Assembly: GCA_028697725.1 (NCBI GenBank)
Contig: JAQVEG010000007.1
Coordinates: 1 to 64,000, forward strand
Length of the DNA: 64,000 nt
Direction: 5' to 3'
DNA from: Anaerostipes sp.
GTDB lineage: Bacteria; Bacillota; Clostridia; Lachnospirales; Lachnospiraceae
Part shown: positions 33,003 to 41,894 of the stretch, piece after piece
How positions within the stretch are numbered: the first letter of the stretch is position 1
Layout of the letters: every line of letters starts with the position of its first letter
Made by a program: the position numbers and the translations under genes
Notes under the pieces: model-generated
What the model was told of the DNA's origin: nothing
The model's database searches: none
The model's input: only the letters and a program-made list of their open reading frames with translations

Positions 33003-34781
33003 ATGAAAGAAGAAGAGACAAAAATCAGACAATTTTATGAGATATTAAAATATCAAAAAATATATCCAGTATATCAGCCAATCGTTTCTTTAAAGGATGG
33101 CAGCGTCTATGGATATGAAGCATTAAGTCGAATTAAGGTGACAAACAATAGTTTTGGAACAGAAGAATTATTTCAAATTGCGGAAAAAGAAAAGAAACTA
33201 TGGCAATTAGAGGAGATGTGTCGGAGCCTTTCTCTAAAAAGAGCATTTGGAAAAAAGGAAAGACAAAAACTTTTTTTAAATGTAGATGCTAATATTATTA
33301 ATGATACTGCGTTTGTTCATGGATTCACTCGGAAAAAATTGGATAAGTATGGATTAGTTCCTGGAGATATTATGTTCGAGATTACAGAAAGAACAGCTAT
33401 CGACGATAAAGAGACATTTAAGGAGACAGTAGCTCACTATAAAGATCAAGGCTATGGAATTGCCATTGATGATGTCGGGGAAGGATATTCAGGGTTAAAC
33501 CGAATCTGCTCAGTGTCACCTAATTTTCTAAAGATTGATATGGAGATTATAAGAGATATTCATAAAAATACTATGAAATGTTCTCTAGTAAAATGTATTC
33601 TAGAATTTTGTAAGGAACTAAAAATTAGTTTAATTGCAGAGGGAATTGAAACAAAAGAAGAATTGGATAAAATCATTGAACTTGGAGTTTGCTATGGGCA
33701 AGGATTTTTTCTTGGAAGACCCAAAGAAAAAATAGAAGTCATATCAGAGGATGTCGTAGATATGATTATAGAATTATACAAAAAGCATCAAGTTATGAAA
33801 TATCAGCCTTCTTTTTTTGGAACCGTAGAAACCTTATGTAGCATGGGGATAACTACAAAAAAAGACACAAAGGCAGTGGATATCTTTGAAACATTTAGAA
33901 AAGAAAGTGGCCTTTCTGAAATCTGTGTAATCGATGATGAACAGGTGCCCATTGGAATTTTAACAAGAAAAGAATTAAATGAAGCTTTTGGAGGAAGATT
34001 TGGTTTTTCCTTAAATTCAAAAAGAACAGTAAAGGAAATTATGAGAAAAGACTTTCTTGTTTTAGATGGAAATACGTCAATTGAGTCAGTGTCAAAAGTT
34101 GCTCTTTCAAGGGTACAAGAACAGATTTATGATGCTGTAGTTATTATAAAGGAAGATAAATATTTAGGGACAGTTACCATTAAGAATTTACTTGAGGCGG
34201 CAGTTACCATTCAAGTATCCAGAGCTGTAGATTCTAATCCACTTACAGGGCTTCCGGGGAATTTATTAATTCAAAATAAGATAAAAGAAGTCATTGAGGA
34301 GAAAAACCCCTTTGCCATTATATATTTAGATTTGGATAATTTTAAGGCATATAATGATGCCTATGGATTTAATAATGGAGATTTGATGATTCAATTAGTT
34401 GCAGATGTTATGAAAGAAAGTATTTCGGATTCTAATTTTAAAGGACATATTGGTGGAGATGATTTTGTGGTTGTTGCAGGAAGCTGGGATGTCAAAGATA
34501 TATGTCAAAAGATTATTACAGAGTTTCAAAGGCGAGTCAGAATTCTTTACAATCAAAAAGACTGGGAAAATGGGTATATTGTTTCAAAAAATAGAAATGG
34601 ATTTATTGAACAATTTCCCATTGCAAGTTTGTCTATTTCTGTAGCTACAAATGAAAAAAAGCAGTATAAAGATGTTTTTGAATTTTCCAATGAGATTGCA
34701 AAAGTAAAAAAAAGAAGTAAGAAAATAGAAGGAAACAGCATATGTAGTGGCTTGGAAGAGGAATGTGACCATGAAAAATAG
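33003..34781 (+). CDS. EAL-CBS-GGDEF protein (cyclic-di-GMP turnover)
   Basis: 592 residues with domains in an unusual order. EAL phosphodiesterase (about 15-250) has GYEALSRI, LNVDANI, EITERTA, DDVGEGYSG, LKIDME, EGIETK and GQGFFLG, so the catalytic set looks intact. A CBS pair follows (about 285-410), then a C-terminal GGDEF domain with YLDLDNFKAYNDAYG and signature GGDDF. It is cytosolic, with no membrane span. CBS domains may sense adenosine nucleotides. Start 33003 is inferred from the -10 box. ATGs at 32979 and 32982 are alternatives. Confidence 0.88.
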   Translation: MKEEETKIRQFYEILKYQKIYPVYQPIVSLKDGSVYGYEALSRIKVTNNSFGTEELFQIAEKEKKLWQLEEMCRSLSLKRAFGKKERQKLFLNVDANIINDTAFVHGFTRKKLDKYGLVPGDIMFEITERTAIDDKETFKETVAHYKDQGYGIAIDDVGEGYSGLNRICSVSPNFLKIDMEIIRDIHKNTMKCSLVKCILEFCKELKISLIAEGIETKEELDKIIELGVCYGQGFFLGRPKEKIEVISEDVVDMIIELYKKHQVMKYQPSFFGTVETLCSMGITTKKDTKAVDIFETFRKESGLSEICVIDDEQVPIGILTRKELNEAFGGRFGFSLNSKRTVKEIMRKDFLVLDGNTSIESVSKVALSRVQEQIYDAVVIIKEDKYLGTVTIKNLLEAAVTIQVSRAVDSNPLTGLPGNLLIQNKIKEVIEEKNPFAIIYLDLDNFKAYNDAYGFNNGDLMIQLVADVMKESISDSNFKGHIGGDDFVVVAGSWDVKDICQKIITEFQRRVRILYNQKDWENGYIVSKNRNGFIEQFPIASLSISVATNEKKQYKDVFEFSNEIAKVKKRSKKIEGNSICSGLEEECDHEK

Positions 34782-36459
34782 AAAAGATAAGAGAAGAATT
34801 GTGTTGCTTATTATATTCTCAATGATAATGTCAGGAATACAAGTCATAGGAAGAAGTTTTTCAAAGGGAGATAACTGGAATCTTGTATTTAATCATGGAA
34901 GAATTCAAGGACAAGCAATGATTTTGTGGTTTCTTTGTACCATTTTCTTTTTTCTGTTTCTTTTTGGCTTTTATAAGATTATGGATTTCTTAGAAGGAAA
35001 GGATAAAGGAAAGATTCAAAAAGAGCATGTAATTGGACTAGGCCTTTTTCTTTTTTTGTGCTGGCTTCCATTTCTTATTATTATGTATCCCGGTTCGGGA
35101 AATTCAGATGTTATGGATCAACTAGGACAGTATTTTCATATAGATGCCTTGTGTTGGACACAACGGTATGTTGTTCTTAAAAATCCTGCTCAAAGTTTTT
35201 GGAACAATCATCACCCAGTATTCCATACCCTTGTAATGGGAAGTTTTGCTAAAATTGGTCAGTTACTTGGAAATATTAATATTGGTTTGTTTTTAATGAC
35301 ATTGATGCAGACAATACTTATGGCAATGGTACTCTCATATGGGATTTGTTATATGAAATCAAGAGGGGTTCATAAGATTTTTCTTAGTATAGGAGTTGTG
35401 TTCTATGCATTTGGAATCATCAATGGACTTACTGTAACCTCCTTATGTAAAGACACATTATTTACTGTTTTTATCATAGCTGGAACTCTTTTTTTAGTTA
35501 GAATCTTAGAGATGCCGGAACTCCTGAATCATTCTAAAAAATGTATCATAGGAAGTTTGATTTTTTCTGGAATTTTACTGTTTCGGAATAATGGATTTTA
35601 TATATTGATTGTTGCCTTTCCTATTCTTTTATTTGTGATGAAACAACAGCGAAAACAAATATGTCTTATCATTGGGGTGCCAATGCTTTTATTTGGAATT
35701 CTAATGCCAAAAGTTTTATTTCCAGCACTTGAAATTGCACCAGGAAATGAAAGAGAGATGTATTCTGTACCACTGCAGCAGATTGCAAGACTAGTCAAGG
35801 AGCATAAAAGCAGCATTGATACAAAGGATATGAAACTTATAGTCAAAGTTATGGATCCCAAGAAGAGAAAATCCAAAGAGATTGTTCGGAGATATCATGG
35901 AAGAACCGCAGATCCAATTAAAAATTTTTATGATTTGCATACTACGAAGAAAGATCGAAATAAATTATTTCAAATATGGTTCAAATATCTTAAAAGATAT
36001 CCAGAAACTTATATTCAGGCGACAATAAATCATACGTATGAGTATTTTTATTATGAACGAGATGGATTTGATATTTATTATAATGGATTATTTGCAGACT
36101 GGGGATGGAAGAAATATCGAAAAAACATGAAAAAGTATCTGGGAATTGAAAACTCAGCCAGATTTCACAGACAACGAATTGCACTTCGTAGATTGGTTTA
36201 TGAGATTCGTGTAAATAAAACAACAAGGTGGATGATCAATGTAGGATTTTATACGTGTCTGTTTATGGTCGGATTATGGTACGCAGTGATTAAGAAAAGA
36301 AAAAACCTTTTAATCAGCTTTGTCTTGTTATCCACAAATTTAGCAATTAGTTTTCTTGGTCCATTAGTATATATTAGATACTCTTACTGTTACATTGTAA
36401 GTCTGCCCTTGCTCTTTGGATTGGCGACCATTAATTATGATAAAAATACAAAAAAATAA
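34771..36459 (+). CDS. Multi-spanning membrane protein, DUF6020-like
   Basis: 562 residues with about ten hydrophobic segments and a large loop (about 325-480) rich in charged and aromatic residues (YFYYERDGFDIYYNGLF). The layout is that of DUF6020 and related glycosyltransferase-C-like membrane proteins common in Lachnospiraceae and often near surface-glycan genes. No catalytic motif can be assigned with confidence; PGSGNSDVMDQ in the first outside loop may be relevant. Start 34771 overlaps the upstream stop by 11 bases behind AGAGGA. Confidence 0.7.
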   Translation: MKNRKDKRRIVLLIIFSMIMSGIQVIGRSFSKGDNWNLVFNHGRIQGQAMILWFLCTIFFFLFLFGFYKIMDFLEGKDKGKIQKEHVIGLGLFLFLCWLPFLIIMYPGSGNSDVMDQLGQYFHIDALCWTQRYVVLKNPAQSFWNNHHPVFHTLVMGSFAKIGQLLGNINIGLFLMTLMQTILMAMVLSYGICYMKSRGVHKIFLSIGVVFYAFGIINGLTVTSLCKDTLFTVFIIAGTLFLVRILEMPELLNHSKKCIIGSLIFSGILLFRNNGFYILIVAFPILLFVMKQQRKQICLIIGVPMLLFGILMPKVLFPALEIAPGNEREMYSVPLQQIARLVKEHKSSIDTKDMKLIVKVMDPKKRKSKEIVRRYHGRTADPIKNFYDLHTTKKDRNKLFQIWFKYLKRYPETYIQATINHTYEYFYYERDGFDIYYNGLFADWGWKKYRKNMKKYLGIENSARFHRQRIALRRLVYEIRVNKTTRWMINVGFYTCLFMVGLWYAVIKKRKNLLISFVLLSTNLAISFLGPLVYIRYSYCYIVSLPLLFGLATINYDKNTKK

Positions 36460-36500
36460 GTGTGCATTAAAATAAATGCAGAAAGAAATTTAAATTTTAC

Positions 36501-36529
36501 TTGCATTTCATAGAACCTTTTGCTATACT
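36501..36529 (+). promoter_or_regulatory. Promoter of tRNA-Gly
   Basis: TTGCAT (36501-36506) and TATACT (36524-36529) with a 17-base spacer, about 20 bases before the tRNA. Confidence 0.75.
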
Positions 36530-36549
36530 ATCAATTGTTCACAACACAA

Positions 36550-36620
36550 GCGGGTGTAGTTCAATGGTAGAACTCCAGCCTTCCAAGCTGATCACGTGGG
36601 TTCGATTCCCATCACCCGCT
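36550..36620 (+). tRNA. tRNA-Gly(TCC)
   Basis: Acceptor GCGGGTG pairs with CACCCGC (36613-36619) and the discriminator is T36620. Anticodon loop CTTCCAA gives anticodon TCC. The T arm carries GGGTTCGATTCCC. The outermost anticodon-stem pair is C-A instead of C-G, a small deviation; the other four pairs are intact. Confidence 0.95.
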
Positions 36621-36626
36621 TATAAA

Positions 36627-36663
36627 GAAGACCTGTAGATCATTACGATTTACAGGTCTTTTT
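36627..36663 (+). terminator. Terminator of tRNA-Gly
   Basis: AAGACCTGTAGATC pairs with GATTTACAGGTCTT (mostly perfect) around ATTAC and is followed by T residues. Confidence 0.88.
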
Positions 36664-36709
36664 GGATAATGAGGAATTTTTAGGGATGAAACAAGACAAA
36701 GGAGATTTC

Positions 36710-38215
36710 ATGGTAATAGATATTTATAAGAGTATCATTGAGAATGAACATATAGACAGCCTTGAGGTTCGACAAGGATTAAGTGCTTTGAGAAAGGAAA
36801 TGAAAGCAGAAGAAGTCAGAGAGGAATTGATTGAGTACCTTGAAGATGATATTACAATTGTCAAATTCTTAAAAAGTACAGATGGAAAGATTCGGAAGAA
36901 CACAGCACTGTTTTTAGGAGATTTAGCGATTCCAGAAACATTAGATGATTTGTTTCAGGCATATCAAAAGGAAAGTACAATGTTTGTCCGAAGTGCATAT
37001 TTAACCGCACTTGCAGAGTTTGATTATCGCAAATATCTGCCGGAATTAAAATCTAGGTTAGAAGAGCTGGAACAAATCCAGCTAACACCGGAGAATCGGA
37101 AGCATATTACAGAGGAAATGCATCATATTACAGAGTTAATTATGATGTTAGAAGGGGCAAAGCATCACGAATTTCGAGGGAATCGCTTAATGTCAGACCT
37201 TATGGTTCTAGGGAATCGGGAGCAGATGGCAGTTTTAAAAAATCAGATAATAGAAGAGGATATTGCCAGTGAAAAAGATATCTTTTTCATGCGGGCAGGA
37301 CTTCGGTTTCAAACAGATCAGGTTGGAGAATTACGAAAAGTCCGAACCTATCAAGAAATCTTGTTTTTAGTGAAAGGGATGTTAAGCTGTGAAATGAACC
37401 CAAAAGATGGAGCAGAGACGATTATATCTTCTGATTTACTTGAGTTTATGAAGCAAAGACATAAAGGAAAAGTCCCATTTTATTTTCGGATTGAGATAAA
37501 GAGCAAACGAGATTTAAAATGGAAAAGTAATTTTACAAAGAAACTTGCGGCAGGAATTGAAGAGGGAACCAATCGTCAATTGATTAATAGTACCTCTCAT
37601 TATGAATTTGAAATTCGCCTGATTGAGAATGCAAAAGGACGTATGAACATGATGGTAAAACTTTATACCATGCATGATCACCGATTTGAATATCGAAAGG
37701 GAGCTGTGGCAACGAGTATGAAACCTGTAAACGCAGCCCTCCTTGTGGAACTTGCAAAGCCATATATGATAGAGGATGCTCAGGTTTTAGATCCATTTTG
37801 TGGCGTGGGGACACTGCTCCTTGAACGTCAGAAAATTATAAAAGGGAATACGTCTTATGGAATTGATGAGATGGCAGAGGCTATAGAAAAGGCAAAGCTG
37901 AATACAGAAGAAGCAGGGCAGATTATTCATTACATTAATAAGGACTTCTTTGAATTCACCCATGAATATTTATTTGATGAAGTGTTTACGGATATGCCAT
38001 TTGCTATGGGGAATACAACCCAGGAAGATATTCGAGTGATTTATGAGAAGTTTTTTAAACGAATCAGGCATTATATTAAGGAAGATGCCACATTGATTTT
38101 ATATGTAAGAAATCCAGAATTGCTGGAGAGATTAGCAAAAAAATATCAATTTGAAATCAAAGAGGAATTCCTTGTAGATGAAAAAAATCAGGGCAAATTA
38201 TATATATTAAAGTAA
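36710..38215 (+). CDS. SAM-dependent RNA methyltransferase with HEAT-like N-terminus
   Basis: 501 residues. The first 150 are alpha-helical HEAT-like repeats (IRKNTALFLGDLAIPETLDD). The middle resembles a THUMP-type RNA-binding region. The C-terminal Rossmann domain has motif I VLDPFCGVGTLLLER (about 363) and the catalytic-type TDMPFAMG. This core matches the Trm14/RlmKL N2-guanine methyltransferases. The start at 36710 is set by AAAGGAG. An upstream TTG (36662) lies in the tRNA terminator. Confidence 0.8.
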   Translation: MVIDIYKSIIENEHIDSLEVRQGLSALRKEMKAEEVREELIEYLEDDITIVKFLKSTDGKIRKNTALFLGDLAIPETLDDLFQAYQKESTMFVRSAYLTALAEFDYRKYLPELKSRLEELEQIQLTPENRKHITEEMHHITELIMMLEGAKHHEFRGNRLMSDLMVLGNREQMAVLKNQIIEEDIASEKDIFFMRAGLRFQTDQVGELRKVRTYQEILFLVKGMLSCEMNPKDGAETIISSDLLEFMKQRHKGKVPFYFRIEIKSKRDLKWKSNFTKKLAAGIEEGTNRQLINSTSHYEFEIRLIENAKGRMNMMVKLYTMHDHRFEYRKGAVATSMKPVNAALLVELAKPYMIEDAQVLDPFCGVGTLLLERQKIIKGNTSYGIDEMAEAIEKAKLNTEEAGQIIHYINKDFFEFTHEYLFDEVFTDMPFAMGNTTQEDIRVIYEKFFKRIRHYIKEDATLILYVRNPELLERLAKKYQFEIKEEFLVDEKNQGKLYILK

Positions 38216-38221
38216 AATGTA

Positions 38222-38250
38222 AAAAGTCATCGAGAGATGGCTTTTTTCTT
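38222..38250 (+). terminator. Terminator after the methyltransferase gene
   Basis: AAAAGTCATC and GATGGCTTTTTT pair around GAGA, followed by T residues. Confidence 0.85.
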
Positions 38251-38337
38251 TTACATAAATTTAACAAGCTATTGATTCAATTATTGTTTTCCTACTCTAT
38301 ACTAAAAAAACGAGTGAAGAAAGGTGAAGAGTCAAAA

Positions 38338-39624
38338 ATGGAAAATGAGATGATGTTAGTAGATTGGACAAGTGAGCGTAGAAAAGGAAAATTAATAGAG
38401 ATTGATTATGTAAGAACATTTTTAGGGCATGAGATGATATTTGTACCTATTTATCAAGTGCTTGTTTTTTTCATGTCTTCAGATATTAGTTGGGGAAATC
38501 CATTTATGAAAAGTGTTATGGAGTCTATTGCATATAATGGAACAAAAATTATTGCCTACGACAATGGACCATTTCAAAAGTCAAAAGAAGAATATAAGAC
38601 AATTTTAGAACGATGTGGATACCATCAAATTTTTGATGTTGTCACAGCACAGGAATTAAATTGTAAAACAGAGAGTATGAAATTTTATAAAAAAATGCTA
38701 GAAACATATAATCCGCAAAATAAATTATGTGGAATGGTAGGAAGACATATGAATCTATATGCAAAGCTAAAACATATGCATTTCTTGGTATATTCTTCTC
38801 CAGATATTTATCCCGCAAGAAATATATATGTTAAGAAGAATCAGACAGAGAGTATCATAGAACGATTTATTAATTTTCAACTGTTTGATGGACTTCGCAC
38901 TGAAACTTTAGGATATCATTTTGGGTATAGTTTTGCAGGTATTTTTATGTATGAATGGGCTCTTTATATACATAAAAAAGCAAATGGAAAACCTCTTTAT
39001 TTTATGTGGAATGCAAGGCATGGGTATGAAGTTTACAAAGAAATATTTCCAAAAGATAAGGCACGTATTGTATATGTAGATGCAGATACGAAAAATGATA
39101 AACATAGAGAGAAGTATTTACAAAATATTGTTTCAAAGGAAGCAGGATATTTTGTCAACGGAGACATTAGAAAACGTGCAAAATTCGAGCCAAAGTACCA
39201 CGTAATTGAGCTTGTAAATTTATTTTCAAAAAAAGTGTTAGAGACTTATGGAAATGAAATAGAACAAATGTTAGATGAGATGACTGGACACAGTGTATGT
39301 ATATCAAAGATTAAGGAAGGGCAGCCCCATTGGAAGATACTTCGTCTCAGTGAGGAAGATGAAATAAAAAGGCATGAAGTAAAGCAAGGTTATATGGACT
39401 TTATAAAAGAGTTTCATACCTTTGCAAAAATACACCCTAGAATTCAGCGAGAGCTGTTAGAGAATCGAGGAGAATTTGCAGCTAAAGCGGTTGCTTATGG
39501 CTTTGATAAAAAAAGACAAGAAAAGAAACATTATAACTTTATCCAGTTGATAACGGAAACAAAAAAAGCTAAAAAATGCATTGGTTACGCAAGAAAAATA
39601 TACAGAAAGGGAAGGAGAAAATAA
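38338..39624 (+). CDS. HAD-like glycan-cluster protein lacking catalytic residues
   Basis: 428 residues. By eye it aligns along its length with the HAD protein at 43485: the Rossmann stretch around ERCGYHQIFDVVTAQELN matches SSCGYEGYDKLFVSCDYGYG, and the later MWNARHGYEVYKEIF matches FIARDGYIMKKVYDML. The HAD catalytic residues are gone: there is no DIFDT nucleophile block, the motif II region SDMY reads AYDNG, and GDNEEVD reads GRHMNLY. It is probably a structural or binding pseudoenzyme. Start 38338 follows GAAAGGTGAAGAG. It is the first gene of a six-gene cluster; the next starts 2 bases on. Confidence 0.7.
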   Translation: MENEMMLVDWTSERRKGKLIEIDYVRTFLGHEMIFVPIYQVLVFFMSSDISWGNPFMKSVMESIAYNGTKIIAYDNGPFQKSKEEYKTILERCGYHQIFDVVTAQELNCKTESMKFYKKMLETYNPQNKLCGMVGRHMNLYAKLKHMHFLVYSSPDIYPARNIYVKKNQTESIIERFINFQLFDGLRTETLGYHFGYSFAGIFMYEWALYIHKKANGKPLYFMWNARHGYEVYKEIFPKDKARIVYVDADTKNDKHREKYLQNIVSKEAGYFVNGDIRKRAKFEPKYHVIELVNLFSKKVLETYGNEIEQMLDEMTGHSVCISKIKEGQPHWKILRLSEEDEIKRHEVKQGYMDFIKEFHTFAKIHPRIQRELLENRGEFAAKAVAYGFDKKRQEKKHYNFIQLITETKKAKKCIGYARKIYRKGRRK

Positions 39625-39625
39625 T

Positions 39626-41263
39626 ATGATTTTATATTTAGGAGCATCACTTTACCATATCCTTTGTTTTTCTGTCCACAAGATAATTCATCATCCCGAG
39701 GAAGAAGCTATGTTGATTGTTGGAGATAATATCTTCTCAAAAAATGGAATGGATGAATTAAAAACAGATATTATGGGATCGGGAATTTTTCAACGAATGG
39801 AGATTCTGAAATTTATTGAAGGAGCCTATCATAATCCAGTAAGGCTGGATGAGGATTCAACCAAAGAGGATGTAAATCAATTTGTAAAAGAGAATAATGT
39901 GTGGGTGGAAAAATGGCTTTCAAAAAAAGAGATTCAGATGGAATCTATGACACATATTTATTCAGCCATTGATCATAGACACCTGGGGTTATATATTCTT
40001 TCAAAGCAAATGCCCTACGCATATTTTGAAGATGGAAATGGACTTCTTTCTCGTGAGTTTGTTCAGCTAGAGTTTCACAAAAATGCACAGTATGAGTCTT
40101 ATGCCATTTGTAAGTTTTTAGGAGCACTTGGTCAAAATGACAGTGTGATTAAAAAGTATGCCAATTTGTCAGCGCAATTGCCAGGATTTCAAGATGATAA
40201 AGCAGAAGATTTTCAAGTGATTTCATTGTTTGAAACCTTATCAAAAGATATGCAGCAAATCATTTTCCATATGTATCATATGGAAGAGGTATTAGATTTT
40301 CATGGAACAAAACCAGTGTTATTTTTGACACGTTATGCAAAGTATATGAAAAATCCCACAGTAAATCGACACCATTTTATGGCAACTATTTTAGTTGACT
40401 TGTTTGGGGATCAAAGACCCCTTGTGTTAAAAGCACATCCGAGAGATTTTTCTGGGAGATATGCAGAAATTCTGCCAGATGCGAAAATTATGGCAAGACA
40501 GTTTCCATCGGAACTTTTACCCTTTGTTACAAAAGAGAAATATCAAAAGGTAATTACCGTTGGCTCCACTGCAATTGATGCACTTACAGAGCGTGCAGAG
40601 GAAATCATTAAGCTAAATGAAACATTCGAGGATAAACTAAACCAGATTTACTCTTATGTGGGAACGATTATGGCAATAAAAAGAGCATTTCCAGATATAA
40701 AAGAAGGAGAGATTGGATATGCTGGACCAATTCCAGAGTTTATAGCACCTTTGGGAATTGAATATTTAGGAATTTCCATAGAAGAAGCAGTGGAAGAAAA
40801 AGAATATAAGGTATTATGGCTGGATCAAAAGAATTACGGAATGTATCATGGAGAAAATTTATGCACCCTATATCCACAGTACATGGATAAGATAGACGAA
40901 GAAAAAATGTTTTATCTGGAAATGATGGTAAGGAAAACAAAAAAATCTAGTCTTGGATATGAGGGAGAAGAGATACTTTCTTTTCAATTTGGAAATCCCA
41001 AAAATAAAGAAAGATTAAAAGGATGGTCCAGGATTGAAATGTTTGAGTATACAAAAAGCAGAATGTCTGTATCAGAAATGCCAGAAAAGGAACAAGAATA
41101 TAAAAGAGAATGTGACAAGATTCGAGAGTTACATGGAAAAATAGATTTGCCCCAATTAGGTGAATCTGTGACAGAAGAAGATGTTTTTGCAATGAAGAAA
41201 TTAAAAGAAAAAGTGAGGAAAATAAATGAAAACAGTAGCATTTGTACCAATGAAATTAAATAA
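39626..41263 (+). CDS. Sialyltransferase-like GT-B glycosyltransferase, copy 1
   Basis: 545 residues. It shows the three marks of bacterial sialyltransferase-like GT-B enzymes (GT38/GT52/GT80 style): a D/E-D/E-G motif (YFEDGNGLLSR), an HP motif (LKAHPRDFSGRY), and a late S/T pair (VGSTAIDAL). A PSELLPF stretch lies between the last two. These motifs bind the acceptor and CMP-sugar. The N-terminus (MILYLGASLYHILC) closely matches the paralogue at 45443. Start follows AAGGAG. The next gene encodes a CMP-sugar synthetase, as expected for its donor. Confidence 0.75.
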   Translation: MILYLGASLYHILCFSVHKIIHHPEEEAMLIVGDNIFSKNGMDELKTDIMGSGIFQRMEILKFIEGAYHNPVRLDEDSTKEDVNQFVKENNVWVEKWLSKKEIQMESMTHIYSAIDHRHLGLYILSKQMPYAYFEDGNGLLSREFVQLEFHKNAQYESYAICKFLGALGQNDSVIKKYANLSAQLPGFQDDKAEDFQVISLFETLSKDMQQIIFHMYHMEEVLDFHGTKPVLFLTRYAKYMKNPTVNRHHFMATILVDLFGDQRPLVLKAHPRDFSGRYAEILPDAKIMARQFPSELLPFVTKEKYQKVITVGSTAIDALTERAEEIIKLNETFEDKLNQIYSYVGTIMAIKRAFPDIKEGEIGYAGPIPEFIAPLGIEYLGISIEEAVEEKEYKVLWLDQKNYGMYHGENLCTLYPQYMDKIDEEKMFYLEMMVRKTKKSSLGYEGEEILSFQFGNPKNKERLKGWSRIEMFEYTKSRMSVSEMPEKEQEYKRECDKIRELHGKIDLPQLGESVTEEDVFAMKKLKEKVRKINENSSICTNEIK

Positions 41264-41894
41264 TGAAAGACTTCAAGGAAAGAATACAAAATCATTTTCA
41301 GGAGGAAAACCATTGTGCCATTATATCTTAAAGGCATTAAAAAAAGTAAAAGAGATTGATGAAATCTATGTATATTGTTCTGATCCATCTATTTTATTTT
41401 ATGTTCCAGAGGGGGTAAAATTCTTAAAACGTGATTCCGCATTAGATGGAAGTAAAGTAAAAATTAACGAAGTTTTAAGAGCATTTGCAGAAGATGTGGA
41501 GGCAGATACATACGTGCTTGCACATGCTACAGCGCCATTTATTAAAGCAGAAACAATTGGAAGGGGAATACAGGGTATTGAATCAGGAGAATATGATTCT
41601 GCACTTACGGTACTTCGCCAGCAGGATTTTTTCTGGATGGATGGAAAGCCTTGGAATTACGATGTAAAAGAGATTCCAAGAACTCAGGATATGAAGCCTC
41701 TATATCGAGAGACAACAGGATTGTATATTTATAAAAAGCATTTGATAACAGAAGAGAATCGCAGAATTGGAGATTGTCCGTTACTTCTTGAAGTAGATCA
41801 AGTAGAGGCGGTAGATATCAATGAACCAGAAGATTTTGTAGTAGCAGAAGCGTTGTATCATCAATGTGTAAAGGGGGCAAAAGAATATGAATAA
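41226..41894 (+). CDS. CMP-sugar (acylneuraminate-type) cytidylyltransferase
   Basis: 222 residues of the NeuA/KdsB superfamily. The N-terminal nucleotide-binding loop is FVPMKLNNERLQGKNTKSF. The mid-region has LAHATAPFIKAETIG (the HATxP motif of NeuA) and the C-terminal part VDINEPEDF. NeuA enzymes activate sialic, legionaminic or pseudaminic acid with CTP. It overlaps the upstream GT gene by 38 bases, behind GAGGAAA. No NeuB-type synthase is in the window, so the acid may come from elsewhere or from the aldolase encoded next. Confidence 0.85.
   Translation: MKTVAFVPMKLNNERLQGKNTKSFSGGKPLCHYILKALKKVKEIDEIYVYCSDPSILFYVPEGVKFLKRDSALDGSKVKINEVLRAFAEDVEADTYVLAHATAPFIKAETIGRGIQGIESGEYDSALTVLRQQDFFWMDGKPWNYDVKEIPRTQDMKPLYRETTGLYIYKKHLITEENRRIGDCPLLLEVDQVEAVDINEPEDFVVAEALYHQCVKGAKEYE

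Noticed and set aside
38272-38303. TTGATT...TATACT as a promoter for the glycan cluster
   Set aside because: The spacer is 20 bases with no MerR-type activator nearby; the -10 box alone is not enough for a call.
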